Assembly: GCA_028285585.1 (NCBI GenBank)
Contig: JANQOU010000005.1
Location: forward strand, 48,055-112,054
Length of the DNA: 64,000 bases
Direction: 5' to 3'
Source: Acidimicrobiia bacterium
GTDB lineage: Bacteria > Actinomycetota > Acidimicrobiia > Spongiisociales > ZC4RG35
Shown: positions 51,571 to 61,424 of the stretch, one piece after another
Position numbering within the stretch: the stretch's first letter is position 1
Layout of the letters: the number at the start of each line of letters is the position of its first letter
Notes under the pieces: model-generated
What the model was told of the DNA's origin: nothing
Databases searched by the model: none
The model's input: only the letters and a program-made list of their open reading frames with translations
Translations under genes and position numbers: made by a program

Positions 51571-54021
51571 TCAGAGAACCCGCTTCAACTGTTCGTCGAG
51601 CCTCGACGCGTAACTCTCGAGCGATGCCGCTTTCAGGGCGTCATCACGGGCTCTTTTGCCCTTGTTTATTATCTCGGAGCGGTCGGCGTCGACGCTCCTC
51701 ATCACCTCGATCGCGTCTTCGATTCTCGGCGAGGCCCAGACTGAGCCTTCGGGATAGGGGCCTGTGCGTTCCTCGATGCGGATCATGTCGTAGTCGACGA
51801 GCCAGGAGTTGTGGTTCGTGGTGAAATCCATGTTGCCGCTGTATCCAGTGCAGATGACCGGTGTGCCCATCGCCATTGCCTCGAGCAGGGTCAGCCCGAA
51901 TCCCTCGGCAGCATGGAGTGAGACGTACACATCCGAGGCGGCCATCAGATCCATGACCTCCTCTCTCTTGAGGTAGTCGTCGATGACCGTGATCGCGGGG
52001 TAGCGCTCAGCAAGGCCGAGGAGCTCCTTCTGGCTGGCAGGGAATTTGTTCAGGTTGGACACCTTGACGACGAGCCGCACGTCCTCGAAACGTGGCGCAA
52101 AGGCGGAGACGAACGAGTCCATGACCAATCGCGGGTTCTTTCTCCCGTAAGAGGAGAGGGCGTCGTATACGAAGAGGAACACCAGGTCGTTATCACGCCA
52201 CTCATATCGCGTGCGATCGACCTCGCGGCGCTGGGGCAGATCGGCTGCCAGCCCGATGACGTGAACAGGGACCCTGGCGTACTGCCCGAAGACGTCTGCC
52301 TGGTACGTGCTGGCCACCCATAACTCGTCGACGATGTCGAATGCAGGACGGCTCCGTTTCGGCAGGTCGGCCGTCTCCCAGAACCACATGGCAGCGTTGA
52401 ACCGTCCACCAAATCGGTGCTTGAACGCTCCGGTCTCCAGAGTCAGCATCTCGTCGGCGTTGCTGTGGATCAGGTTTATGTTTCCGTGCTGGCCGTGAGT
52501 TGAATGGTCCAGACCGACGTCGATCGCGTTGCGAGAGGGATATTTCTCGGTCGTGTCGATGTGTGTGAAAGGATGTCCCAGCAGACGGATCGCATCGAGG
52601 CTGGCCCGGGATGCCTGGCCCAGGCCACTCTCCGACCGGAAGGGACCCAGGATGTTCAGCCCACGATGGCTCGAGCCCCACAGCGGAGCTTTCCGTTGCA
52701 CAGATACCAGCTTGGGAGCGGAAAGCCCCCTGGTCTCGCCGGGGTCAGGTCCGAGGTAGGCGGTCTCCAGGCGCCTTGTCGCTCGCCGGTTGTGGCCTGG
52801 GACCATCGTTTTGAGGGTGTTCCATCGCCAGGCCACGGATCTGCGGAAGGACCCCTTGGTCAAGTCTTTGTTCTCTGTGGCGGTTCTCGGAGAGTAGCCC
52901 GGGTCGAAGGGGTCGAAGCCGAGCAGATCGCGCCCACGTTCGGCGACCCAAGCTCTCAGGAGTGCAGGTTCGGATCTGGCTCCGGGGAACTCTTGTGCCA
53001 GCTCAGGATGCGCTCTCACCACCAGGTCGGCCACTCGGGTGCAACCGGCCTCGTTCTTCTCGAAGAGCCATTCGTCGAACGAGCCGTCGGCGTCATTACC
53101 CCATCGTCTCCCGAACGGGTCGACCGCTCTTCGGATATCGGCTCTGAGCAAATCGAATGGCGTCTCCTCCTGACCCGGGTTGGGCAGTGTCTTTGACTGC
53201 TCAAGCATGGAGAGCAACGGTTCGACAGGTCGTGAGTCGTGAACGCGGTGGACGAGCATGCTCCACGCGACTTCGGGGTCATCGGAATACGTGGTCTCTC
53301 GAACCGACGTGAACAACTCATCACACCCGACGATCGCCGCAGTGGGACCGGTCGCCCGGCCGCCCTCCACACCCGCGTAGTCGGACCAGTGCAGAAACGT
53401 ATGGTCACCCTCAACCGTGACATCTCGTCTCGAGATAGCACGCTGGAGGAACACGTCGGCTGCCCACTTCACCGTTCGCTGGTCGATGTCGAGCACGGCA
53501 TCATCGCATGTCCGCGCCCAGGCTTCCAGGAACCCGCGGCCCTCGTCAGTGACTGCGACAACCCTGGTTTCGGGGAGCACTGGCCCTCTTTCGATCGAGC
53601 CAAGTGAGGGTGTCAGTGAATAGAGCGGTGTGACAATGGCGGGTACCACAACACCGACCCCACCCTCCTGGCTGGTGGAAATTAACTCGGTGGGTGTCCG
53701 GGTGACGAGGAGGCCGGGACCGATGAAAATGCACGATTCATAGTCAGCGAGTTGATGGGCGAGGAACCGAGGGAGGGCCAGCGCCAGCTCATCGCTCTCG
53801 CTCAGTATCGAGGCCGAGTTGAAACCGGTGTCGTGGACGAGCGAGGCTTTGGTGACGTGCATCCCGGTCACTTTCGGGCGAGCGGACGTCGCGTTCAGAC
53901 GACTCGATGTCAGGATCTTCAGATCCGCATTTGGCCAGTTGGCGTCAACTGATCTGCCCAATGCGCCGGCGGCGTCAAGAGTTGCGGTGTCGGCGGTCGT
54001 CACGATTGCGACTCGGCTCAT
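51571..54021 (-). CDS. Large two-domain glycosyltransferase
   Basis: An 816-residue protein. The C-terminal domain (about 455-816) is GT4: 'LNILGPFRSESGLGQASRASLDAI', 'VSLHAAEGFGLTLLEAMAMGTPVICTGYSGNMDF' (partly quoted, E-x7-E). The N-terminal domain (1-about 270) looks like a GT-A nucleotide-sugar fold ('VAIVTTADTATLDAAGALG', 'CIFIGPGLLVT'), and a helical linker joins them. It may be bifunctional. ATG start overlaps the stop of a possible 30-codon frame. Its 3' end lies 40 bp past the pseudogene. Confidence 0.8.
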   Translation of the reverse strand: MSRVAIVTTADTATLDAAGALGRSVDANWPNADLKILTSSRLNATSARPKVTGMHVTKASLVHDTGFNSASILSESDELALALPRFLAHQLADYESCIFIGPGLLVTRTPTELISTSQEGGVGVVVPAIVTPLYSLTPSLGSIERGPVLPETRVVAVTDEGRGFLEAWARTCDDAVLDIDQRTVKWAADVFLQRAISRRDVTVEGDHTFLHWSDYAGVEGGRATGPTAAIVGCDELFTSVRETTYSDDPEVAWSMLVHRVHDSRPVEPLLSMLEQSKTLPNPGQEETPFDLLRADIRRAVDPFGRRWGNDADGSFDEWLFEKNEAGCTRVADLVVRAHPELAQEFPGARSEPALLRAWVAERGRDLLGFDPFDPGYSPRTATENKDLTKGSFRRSVAWRWNTLKTMVPGHNRRATRRLETAYLGPDPGETRGLSAPKLVSVQRKAPLWGSSHRGLNILGPFRSESGLGQASRASLDAIRLLGHPFTHIDTTEKYPSRNAIDVGLDHSTHGQHGNINLIHSNADEMLTLETGAFKHRFGGRFNAAMWFWETADLPKRSRPAFDIVDELWVASTYQADVFGQYARVPVHVIGLAADLPQRREVDRTRYEWRDNDLVFLFVYDALSSYGRKNPRLVMDSFVSAFAPRFEDVRLVVKVSNLNKFPASQKELLGLAERYPAITVIDDYLKREEVMDLMAASDVYVSLHAAEGFGLTLLEAMAMGTPVICTGYSGNMDFTTNHNSWLVDYDMIRIEERTGPYPEGSVWASPRIEDAIEVMRSVDADRSEIINKGKRARDDALKAASLESYASRLDEQLKRVL

Positions 54022-54110
54022 CCGTCACCGCCGTAATCCTCGATGTCGCGATTGCGGTTGCGCTCTGTTCTGCGCATGACTGCAGCCGCCTTGCTGCGTA
54101 TGCGACTCAT
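54018..54110 (-). CDS. Possible 30-residue basic peptide
   Basis: A frame MSRIRSKAAAVMRRTERNRN... that ends in TGA overlapping the ATG of the large glycosyltransferase (ATGA). The overlap mirrors other coupled starts here. There is no good SD and no recognisable function; it may be a leader peptide or chance. Confidence 0.25.
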   Translation of the reverse strand: MSRIRSKAAAVMRRTERNRNRDIEDYGGDG

Positions 54111-54182
54111 CGCGGCATCATGCCAGAACCACCTGTCGTACCCCCCCGGCTCCCGCCCTAACAATAGCGCGCCCGAGGACGG

Positions 54183-55601
54183 CTAGAGCAGTCTTATGTC
54201 GAGCCTGGTCAAGCCGATTCCCAGAGCTCTCTGGTCGACGGCGTGCGCCGTGGTCGTTGGCGACCTGGCATCGGGCAGGTAGAGCCGTATGGTGTCTCCG
54301 TCACGAGCATCGGCCATGACCGTCTCGGTCAGCGACTCCACCCTGTTCACCTCGAGGTAGGTCATCTCGTTTTCACCCACACCGATCCCGATCCTGACGG
54401 GACCGTTGGGGGCGTAGACACGGCCTTCGAGAGTTGCCCGCCACGAGGACCCGGCAGGCGCCGGGACCCGGATTGATGCTTCACCGCCATCGGTCCACAC
54501 CCCCCAGGGTTCTTCGTGGCTCCATCCGAAACCGAGTACCGGGCCCGCTCGTCCCTCGCTTGCGCCGATGGCGAGTGATCCCTCCTCGGCGAGACGCCTC
54601 TTCATGCGCTGGAACTCGGCGTTCAGGTTCTTGTAGGCCAGGAGCGCGGCAGTGATTTCCGGGTGGATCGGCCTTCCCAGAGCATCGGAGTCTCTTTCGA
54701 CGGCACCCGACACATCGGCACCGACTCGGGTCCGCGAGACGAAGTCGTGGACGAACCGCCGGATCTCCTGTGGGGTCTGCGGGACGTTGTGGAAGAATCC
54801 GCGTCCAAGTCGGTCGATGGCCAGCCGGTCGAGCAAGTTTGCGAGCACCAGGGGCCGTCGGTCTGGGTGGGCGACCTCTTTGGCTACCTGGTACATCCCC
54901 CACCCCATGTCGATCCAGGACCGACGGCGACGCCAGTCGGGCAGGCTCTTCCACTGCGTTGAGACGTTGCCAGCGTGCAGTCTCTTGAAGTACATGGCGT
55001 CCGCACACCTGACCAAGTCTCCCTCGGCCGCCATCCGCGTCAGGAACACGAACTCTTCCTGACTGCTTAGATCCTCGGTGATCGGGATCGGGTTGTCGTC
55101 GTCGGGGAGCATCGAAGCTCGCATCAGTCCCCGCAACGGTTCGTAGCGGATCGCCTCAATGCTCTGCATGACTCTCGACAGTGGCTCACCCTGGATGGTT
55201 GGAGTGCCTTCCCGGTTGAACCTTGCACCGAACCACTGGACATCTGTGTATGCCACGGAGGCCGCAGGTTGCGAGACCAGTGTATTGCGGAGTTCCTCCA
55301 GGTACCCCGTCGACGCAAGGTCGTCTTGCGGCCAGTAGATGAAGAAGGGCAGGTCACAGCTGCGAACCAGCCAGTTGAGATTGGCGGCCCATCCCATGTG
55401 ATTCTTGTGTACAACGACCTCGAAGCGCGAGTCTGTGGCGGCGTACTCTTCACAGATCTCAAGTGCTGGTTCGTGTTGTCCGTCGACGCTGATCAGGACC
55501 CGGTACCCCTCGTAGGTCTGCGCCTTGATCGATCGGAGCGTTTCCGCTACGACGTCGGTGCCCTGGTGGACGGGGACGCCGATGAAGATGTCAGATCTCA
55601 C
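54183..55601 (-). CDS. GT2 glycosyltransferase with C-terminal beta domain
   Basis: A 472-residue protein. Residues 1-230 form a GT-A domain ('IFIGVPVHQGTDVVAETLRS', 'VLISVDGQ', 'FIYWPQDDLASTGYLEEL' with the metal-binding DD). Residues about 240-350 are helical, and the last 110 look like a beta-sandwich ('WGVWTDGGEASIRVPAPAG'), perhaps a sugar-binding module. GTG at 55601 is chosen because it overlaps the stop of the upstream oxidoreductase (GTGA) and starts the domain properly. Confidence 0.78.
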   Translation of the reverse strand: MRSDIFIGVPVHQGTDVVAETLRSIKAQTYEGYRVLISVDGQHEPALEICEEYAATDSRFEVVVHKNHMGWAANLNWLVRSCDLPFFIYWPQDDLASTGYLEELRNTLVSQPAASVAYTDVQWFGARFNREGTPTIQGEPLSRVMQSIEAIRYEPLRGLMRASMLPDDDNPIPITEDLSSQEEFVFLTRMAAEGDLVRCADAMYFKRLHAGNVSTQWKSLPDWRRRRSWIDMGWGMYQVAKEVAHPDRRPLVLANLLDRLAIDRLGRGFFHNVPQTPQEIRRFVHDFVSRTRVGADVSGAVERDSDALGRPIHPEITAALLAYKNLNAEFQRMKRRLAEEGSLAIGASEGRAGPVLGFGWSHEEPWGVWTDGGEASIRVPAPAGSSWRATLEGRVYAPNGPVRIGIGVGENEMTYLEVNRVESLTETVMADARDGDTIRLYLPDARSPTTTAHAVDQRALGIGLTRLDIRLL

Positions 55602-56794
55602 ACGTCGTTTGTGATGCGGCCTGCTGCCTGGACGGCGAAGAAAGGGGCGGTGGTGTACTTGCCGGTGTCGACGGTGTGGTACCAACCGAAGGATTGCGTA
55701 CCGACTTCGCTCCTCTGGTGAAGGGTGCTCTCCCGGTCATCGATGTCGGTGTCACCCAACGCGTAGATGACACCACCTTTGACCTCGAGTTTCTCGAACT
55801 CTCCGCGGGCGTGCTCTGCCGCAGGCAGTATCGGCGTCAGGCCTTCGAGGGTCTGGTTCACCAGAGTTTCGGCTTCATCTCCATCGAGTTCGGAAGGCCA
55901 GGATGGGGGAGTGATGTCGGTGGAGAAGCCACGTCGGCCCACCGGATACCAGCAGAGGTAAAGATCGTTGTTCCCGTAGTTGACTACGTCCCCGAATCCA
56001 CCCGAGACCATTGTGGAAGAAGGCAGTTGAAACCCCGACGTCTTGCCGCGCATGTAGTACTTCATCCGGTAGGACCAGGGAACGTTCTGTGGGATTCCGA
56101 ACCGCGAGTCGATCATTGGTCTGCCTCCCCATGCGCAGTTCACCACATGATCGAACGGGCCCAGCACAGGCCGTGTTCCTCCCTCGACCAGGAGAGTCCG
56201 ATCTTGTTTCTCGACGGAGACAACCTTCGTGCTCGTGGTCACCGTGATGTTGGGATCATCGACGATGTGTGCTCTGATGAATTCGCTTACTCGGTAGGGG
56301 TCGACCGCCACTTCGTTGGTGGCGAGAACCTCAGAGGCGGCAGGCCCGTAGTCCCGAGCTATGTCGGCTGGTGCGAGAGGCTCGACGTGCCATGGATCCT
56401 CGATCCCAAAGTAGTCACCGGGGGCGATGAGATCTCGCATCTCCTCTCCCATTCGTTTGTACGCATCTCGCACTTCCGCCGCCCGTACCATCGTCTTCTC
56501 GTGGATGACGTACTGGAATCGGCTCGAGACGGGGATCTTGTCCACGACATCGCCAAGCCAGTGTCTCAACAGTGGCAGGAATCTCCCGGCTCCCTGCATC
56601 TGGAGCCGGGCCGTCGCCAGGGTCGGGTCGTTGACGTAGACGAAGCCGAGATGGATCTTGCCTTCGTTGTATCTGGACGAGGCTTCGATCAAGTCGGGTC
56701 CCGCCTCGATGATGTCGCTCTTGATCCCTCGGTGAGACAGTTCCATGGCGAGGCAAGTCCCCATCAATCCCCCGCCGATTATTGCCACCTTCAT
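55598..56794 (-). CDS. FAD-dependent oxidoreductase (DAO family)
   Basis: A 398-residue glycine-oxidase/D-amino-acid-oxidase-type flavoprotein. FAD motif 'VAIIGGGLMGTCLAMELSHRG', then 'ASSRYNEGKIHLGFVY' and 'VVNCAWGGRPMID', with a C-terminal 'GDTDIDDRESTLHQRSE'. The substrate is unknown; coupling to a GT2 gene suggests it oxidises an amino sugar or a precursor. The ATG at 56794 starts the FAD motif directly; the longer upstream frame is not coding-like. Confidence 0.78.
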   Translation of the reverse strand: MKVAIIGGGLMGTCLAMELSHRGIKSDIIEAGPDLIEASSRYNEGKIHLGFVYVNDPTLATARLQMQGAGRFLPLLRHWLGDVVDKIPVSSRFQYVIHEKTMVRAAEVRDAYKRMGEEMRDLIAPGDYFGIEDPWHVEPLAPADIARDYGPAASEVLATNEVAVDPYRVSEFIRAHIVDDPNITVTTSTKVVSVEKQDRTLLVEGGTRPVLGPFDHVVNCAWGGRPMIDSRFGIPQNVPWSYRMKYYMRGKTSGFQLPSSTMVSGGFGDVVNYGNNDLYLCWYPVGRRGFSTDITPPSWPSELDGDEAETLVNQTLEGLTPILPAAEHARGEFEKLEVKGGVIYALGDTDIDDRESTLHQRSEVGTQSFGWYHTVDTGKYTTAPFFAVQAAGRITNDV

Positions 56795-57161
56795 TCTCTG
56801 TTCTCCATGTACCGGATCGGCGCAGCACCTTAGATGAAGACCGAATTGGGACGGATTATCGAGATTCTGTGGGAGGCGACGAGTCTTTGATGTGGGAGAG
56901 CGACTCGCAACATCGGTGATGTGCGAGTTCGTTGCCGAGTATCGGGCTCGGTTTGGGTCTTTCCGATCTGGAGGGCGGCTTGGACGCATACCCCCGACCG
57001 AATACGAGACCAACCACTATGCAACCCTCGGCAACGGCCAAAAAGGCGTCACACGCGAAACGACGTGCGCACCAAACCCGGGGTGGTTCACTATGTCGAA
57101 CCTAGAGGATGGGTTGATGTCCGGTTCGCTGACGGGTCGAGTAGTGGCTTCTGAGTTGTAG
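56795..57161. other. 367-bp divergent intergenic region
   Basis: It separates the divergent oxidoreductase and the 862-residue glycosyltransferase and must hold both promoters. A frame at 56892-57161 (89 codons) ends directly before the ATG at 57162, but its product has no recognisable features or SD, so it is not called. I see no strong inverted repeat or terminator. Confidence 0.4.
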
Positions 57162-59750
57162 ATGTCGTGCATCATCTTCGCTACGTGTGAGCATCACCCC
57201 ACGACTTCGGGTGGGGCAGGTGTCTTGGTCGCCGGTCTTGCCGCTGCTCTTGGGCCGCAGCAAGCCTCGGTGATCCTGGCGGTGCCGGGCGATGCGGCTG
57301 GTCAAAAGGACTTCTCGGTAGGTCAGATCGTCGACCTCGAGGAACCGAACGGGACCGTGTCCTGGTTCATCGAGCGCTCGCGCCTGATGGCTGAAGCGGT
57401 GGCGGAGAGCGTCCGAGCCGATCACGACGTCAAGCTGGTGGAGTTCACCGACTTCGAGGCTCTGGCATGGTGGTCGCTTGTCCATCGGTCTGAGCTCGGC
57501 CTGGAAGCTATCCGGATTGGAGTCAGGATTCATGGGCCGGTTGAGGCGATCACGGACGCCGTGGGGGTATGTCCACCGCCCCTCGACGTGCTCGGCCAGA
57601 TGGAGCGGGACGTGTTCGCCATGGCAGATGTGGTGCTCGCTCCTTCGCGTGCTGTCCGTGAGTGGGCAATCGGAAGGTATGAGGTCGATCCGAGTCGAAT
57701 CGTGGTTGCTCCACCTCCAGTTGCTGACATCAAACAGAGGAAGTGGTCTCCGAGTGACATCCCGTCGTTTGCGCATTTCGGGAGACTCTCGGAAGTCAAG
57801 GGTGTTCATGACCTGGTGACGGCCATGGGTGGTGTGATCGAAAGGGCCCCGGAGGCCCGGCTTTCGCTCATCGGGGCGGACGGGTGGTCGTTCGAGCAGG
57901 ACCGGCCGATGTCCGAGGCTGTCCGGTCCCTTGCGGGACAGCCGTTGGTCGGGCAGGTCGAGTTTGTCGGGCGTCTCGATCGCGATGAGGCTCTGGATCG
58001 CTTGATGACGGCATGGGTGGCTGTCTTTCCCAGTAGATACGAGAGCTTCTGCCTTGCGGCACATGAGGTGCGCCGGGCCGGCGTGCCCATCGTCGTGCCC
58101 GACCTTCCGGCCTTTGAGCCATTCAACGCCGAGACCGGCGCTTCCAAGTACGACGGCTCGGTGACGGATCTCGAGCGAGTCCTGACATCTATCGCCGTCG
58201 ACCCTGAGATTGTTGCTGGCCTCGCCGATCGGCCCGCACCTTCGGTGGGAGACCCTCTTGACGTCTATAGGTCTGAGCTGCCCGCGCCGCGACACATCAT
58301 CAGCCAGTCTGCACTGGCGACGGTGGCAGCAAGACGGCTCGAAGAGCTCACCGCACCCCAAGTGCCGGCCCAGACGGCTGTGCTCGAGAGAGCCTTGCGC
58401 CTGGCGCCTGCCTGGCTTGTGACGTTGGCGGCCAAAGCTCTACCACGCAGGCTGAAGCGCCGTCTCCTCGACAGGAGCTCGTGGTGGCGAGAGCAGGCCC
58501 GCCGCGATGCAGCAAGCCGGCGCAAGTCCATCGCCGACGCGATTGAAGCCGGAGCCTTCCCCGAAGTTGAGGCTCCAGAAGTCAGTGTGGTGATTCCCTG
58601 TTTCAACCAGGGAGAGTGGGTGGAGGAGGCGGCAATCAGCGTGTTCGAGCAGACCGAGTCTTCTTGGGAGGTGATCCTGGTCGACGACGGGTCTACCGAT
58701 GCCGAGACGATCGAGATCTTGGATGTTCTGGCCGAGATGCCAAGGGTTCGACTCATACGTCAAGAGAACCAAGGATTGCCCGCGGCTCGAAATGCTGGGA
58801 TGGGCGAGGCCCTTGGCGAGTTCCTTGTCCCTTTAGATGCCGACGACGAGTTGCACCCGGAGTTCATGGAGGCCCTAATCGAGGCCCTCGCCGGCCAGCC
58901 GGACGCCGCCTATGCACACTGCTGGGGACGTCTCACCCACGACATCAACGCCCACTGGGCTACTCGTCCCTTCAACGCGTATCAGCTTCTGCTGTCCAAC
59001 TCCGTCCTTGGGTGCGTCCTCATGCGTTCCGACGCCTGGCACGCAGTCGGGGGGTATGACGAGAGCCTCGTCGACGGGAACGAAGACTGGGATCTGTGGT
59101 TGCGGTTCCTCGAAGGTGGGTGGGGTCAGGTGCAGGTTCGGAGACCTTTGTTCAGATACCGAATCCACGGCCCTTCAATGAGTGCCGGCACGCTTTCCGA
59201 GTTCGAGGAAGCTCGCCTCGCGCTACGAAACCGTCATCCCGACCTTTATTCCAAGGCCGCCGAGCTCAAGGCGAGCCACTATCCGTGGGTGAGTGTCCTC
59301 GTCGGGCCGGGGGGCGAAGGACACGCGGCAGTTGGTTTTGAGGACATCGAGATGTTGGGGGCGTCCCGAGACCTGGAGTCTGTGGTCTCCGCGATTCATG
59401 CCGCTCGTGGCAAGGTGATCGTTGATCTGGACCTTCTGCTGGAGCCGACAGCAGAAGACCTGCGAGCCATTGCGGCGGCTCTGGAGAGTCGTCCTGATGT
59501 GGCTTTTGTCACTGCCAACGGCGAGCCGGTGGCGTGGCGGAGATGGGTCCTCTCTGATCCTGGTGCCGGCTTGTCGGCTTCAGTCGATTTGGACCTTGCG
59601 ACAACTCCCGGCGGACAGCCGTTGATCGACATCGGAATTGCTCCGTCCGACTCGATGACGTTGCCTCCAGACTTGCCCGAGCCGGAGCTCGAGCTGATCC
59701 GGCAGAGGCCCGAGGAGGAAGGCCCGTTGCCGGAGTGGGTGCAACCATGA
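57162..59750 (+). CDS. Bifunctional GT4-GT2 glycosyltransferase
   Basis: An 862-residue protein. Residues 1-about 400 form a GT4 enzyme ('SGGAGVLVAGLAAALG', 'FGRLSEVKGVHDLVTAM', 'VAVFPSRYESFCLAAHEVRRAGVPIVVPD', partly quoted). Residues about 475-700 form a GT2 enzyme ('VSVVIPCFNQGEWVEEAAIS', 'VILVDDGSTD', 'VPLDADDELHPEF', 'EDWDLWLRFLE'). The last 160 residues are a further alpha/beta region. The two domains probably add consecutive sugars. ATG overlap with the next gene (ATGA). Confidence 0.88.
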   Translation: MSCIIFATCEHHPTTSGGAGVLVAGLAAALGPQQASVILAVPGDAAGQKDFSVGQIVDLEEPNGTVSWFIERSRLMAEAVAESVRADHDVKLVEFTDFEALAWWSLVHRSELGLEAIRIGVRIHGPVEAITDAVGVCPPPLDVLGQMERDVFAMADVVLAPSRAVREWAIGRYEVDPSRIVVAPPPVADIKQRKWSPSDIPSFAHFGRLSEVKGVHDLVTAMGGVIERAPEARLSLIGADGWSFEQDRPMSEAVRSLAGQPLVGQVEFVGRLDRDEALDRLMTAWVAVFPSRYESFCLAAHEVRRAGVPIVVPDLPAFEPFNAETGASKYDGSVTDLERVLTSIAVDPEIVAGLADRPAPSVGDPLDVYRSELPAPRHIISQSALATVAARRLEELTAPQVPAQTAVLERALRLAPAWLVTLAAKALPRRLKRRLLDRSSWWREQARRDAASRRKSIADAIEAGAFPEVEAPEVSVVIPCFNQGEWVEEAAISVFEQTESSWEVILVDDGSTDAETIEILDVLAEMPRVRLIRQENQGLPAARNAGMGEALGEFLVPLDADDELHPEFMEALIEALAGQPDAAYAHCWGRLTHDINAHWATRPFNAYQLLLSNSVLGCVLMRSDAWHAVGGYDESLVDGNEDWDLWLRFLEGGWGQVQVRRPLFRYRIHGPSMSAGTLSEFEEARLALRNRHPDLYSKAAELKASHYPWVSVLVGPGGEGHAAVGFEDIEMLGASRDLESVVSAIHAARGKVIVDLDLLLEPTAEDLRAIAAALESRPDVAFVTANGEPVAWRRWVLSDPGAGLSASVDLDLATTPGGQPLIDIGIAPSDSMTLPPDLPEPELELIRQRPEEEGPLPEWVQP

Positions 59751-61375
59751 GATCCCCTCTGGCGGCTGTCAAGAAGGCTCGGCGGGTCGTCCTTGGACGG
59801 CTTCGTGACTGGTACCGGCGCCGTCGTCATTGGCATGGGCGGACCAATTACATGGTCATCCTCGAAAGCCGGCGCCGGATTGGCCGCTGGGTACGGGCAA
59901 CCCCGGACACCTATCGATTCGGATCGGCTTCTCCTTCACCGGATAGCTCAGTCGAACCCGGTGCTACTGAGACCATCCAGACGCTGGGCGGCGAGGAGCC
60001 TGAGGTTTCCGCGGCGCGGCGAGCGCTCCTCTCGACGGGTGCTGATCTGGCCGTGGTCTCCCGGTTGCCCAAACCTCCGTTCTTTGCCGACGGCTCATAC
60101 GAGATGGTGCTGCAACCCGTGGCGGGGGCGATCACCGGTGAAACCCTCGACCTAGTGCGTGGATCCATTGGTCCTTGGGGCGTTTCTTCGGCGATGATCA
60201 GGGTGCGTGATGCAGGCGGCAGTATTGCTGTACTGGAAAGCAGCGGCGTTTCAAAACGACCGCCACCAGAACCGAAGATCATGCGCCCAATTGTGGTGAT
60301 GGTCGCAGCCGTTCCCATGCACGATGTGGGGGGAGGGTCGAGGCCGGCACAGCTAGCGCTGGAGATGCTGAACGCCGGTGCTCATGTCGTGTATGTGTCG
60401 ATCTATCCGTCGTCCGAGTCGGTCGACCTCGGCCTTCGCTTTGTCCACCCTCATCTAGAGCAGCATGAGTCGCACACCTTCGACTGGAGAAGAGTCCTGC
60501 GCATGGCGGGATCCGCAGGCTGGCTGGTCTTGGAGATCCCTCATCTTTCGGCAGGGCGGTTGGTCAAGCGTTTCCGCTCTGCCGGCTGGAAGCTGTGTTA
60601 CGACGTGATCGATCTCTGGTCGGACACGGCATTGGGGAATGACTGGTACAACGAGAGTTTTGAGACCGAGTTGCTCGAGCGTGCCGACTTGGTTGCTGCT
60701 TCGGCTGGGGATCTCGTCCGCGATGCGGAGGGACGAGGAGCGAAGGCGGTGCTGGTGCCCAATGCCGTGGGGGACCGCTTCTTTGAGAGCATCTCCGACC
60801 CGGCTCCCGCTGACTTTCCGCACGGCGAAGGCCCGGTCCTTGGTTACCACGGCTCACTGTACGGGGACTGGTTGGACTGGTCTGCTCTGGAGTCGGTCGC
60901 TGCGGCCAACCCGCGGGCCAGGGTGGTTGTCCTGGGAGACGATTCCCATGGCCCCCCGCCACTACCGGACAACGTGCACTTCCTAGGACTGAAGCCACAG
61001 TTGGCACTTCCCGAATACGTCGCTCGTTTCGATGTCGGGCTTCTCCCTTTTGCGGTGACCAGCACCACTCATGCGGTGAGCCCACTCAAGGTCTATGAGT
61101 ATCTGGCTGCCGGTGTCCCGGTGGCTGCGCCGCCACTGCGTTCGCTCGAAGGCCTTGCCGGCGTGTATACCGCCGCCGAGTTGACCTCGGCGGTGGACGA
61201 GGCTTTGAGGGCATCATCTCCTGACCGAGAGGCGGTCGCCGCAGAGCACTCTTGGTCGAATCGCGTGGAGCAGCTCCTCGGTGCGATGGGGATCTCCCCG
61301 TCGCAGGGCAGTGACAGTGCCTCGGTGCTGATTCGGCACGCCGAGCACTATCCCGACGACCGAGTTCTCAGATAG
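59747..61375 (+). CDS. Glycosyltransferase with N-terminal extension
   Basis: A 542-residue protein. The first 180 residues are basic at the start (KKARRVVLGRLRDWYRRRRH) and otherwise unassigned. Residues about 185-530 form a GT-B enzyme related to the gene at 37708: 'VLGYHGSLYGDWLDW', 'RFDVGLLPFAVTSTTHAVSPLKVYEYLAAGVPVAAPP' (partly quoted). Coupled to the bifunctional gene upstream by an ATGA overlap. Confidence 0.8.
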   Translation: MRSPLAAVKKARRVVLGRLRDWYRRRRHWHGRTNYMVILESRRRIGRWVRATPDTYRFGSASPSPDSSVEPGATETIQTLGGEEPEVSAARRALLSTGADLAVVSRLPKPPFFADGSYEMVLQPVAGAITGETLDLVRGSIGPWGVSSAMIRVRDAGGSIAVLESSGVSKRPPPEPKIMRPIVVMVAAVPMHDVGGGSRPAQLALEMLNAGAHVVYVSIYPSSESVDLGLRFVHPHLEQHESHTFDWRRVLRMAGSAGWLVLEIPHLSAGRLVKRFRSAGWKLCYDVIDLWSDTALGNDWYNESFETELLERADLVAASAGDLVRDAEGRGAKAVLVPNAVGDRFFESISDPAPADFPHGEGPVLGYHGSLYGDWLDWSALESVAAANPRARVVVLGDDSHGPPPLPDNVHFLGLKPQLALPEYVARFDVGLLPFAVTSTTHAVSPLKVYEYLAAGVPVAAPPLRSLEGLAGVYTAAELTSAVDEALRASSPDREAVAAEHSWSNRVEQLLGAMGISPSQGSDSASVLIRHAEHYPDDRVLR

Positions 61376-61424
61376 TCGTCGTCCGGGCCCGTAGGGTTCC
61401 GGCCGTTAACCTCCGCTTCGCGTC

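Noticed and set aside
51205..51744. 179-codon plus-strand frame starting after the GT4 stop
   Set aside because: It is out of frame with the readable GT4 remnant in the same bases and runs antisense into the next gene's end; Ser/Arg-rich shadow composition.
52504..53196. Long open frame (230 codons) on the plus strand, antisense to the 816-residue glycosyltransferase
   Set aside because: The minus-strand frame has clear GT motifs and continues through it; in high-GC DNA long antisense frames arise by chance. The product has no family features.
55676..56833. 385-codon plus-strand frame antisense to the FAD oxidoreductase
   Set aside because: The minus-strand protein has an intact FAD motif and correct length; the plus-strand product is rich in Arg, Val and His with no recognisable fold.
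56892..57161. 89-codon gene ending directly before the GT4-GT2 start
   Set aside because: No SD, no hydrophobic, catalytic or family pattern, and it lies in a region that must hold two divergent promoters.
57102..58361. 419-codon minus-strand frame antisense to the GT4-GT2 gene
   Set aside because: Overlaps a strongly supported gene entirely; the product is composed of Arg/His/Asp-rich shadow sequence.
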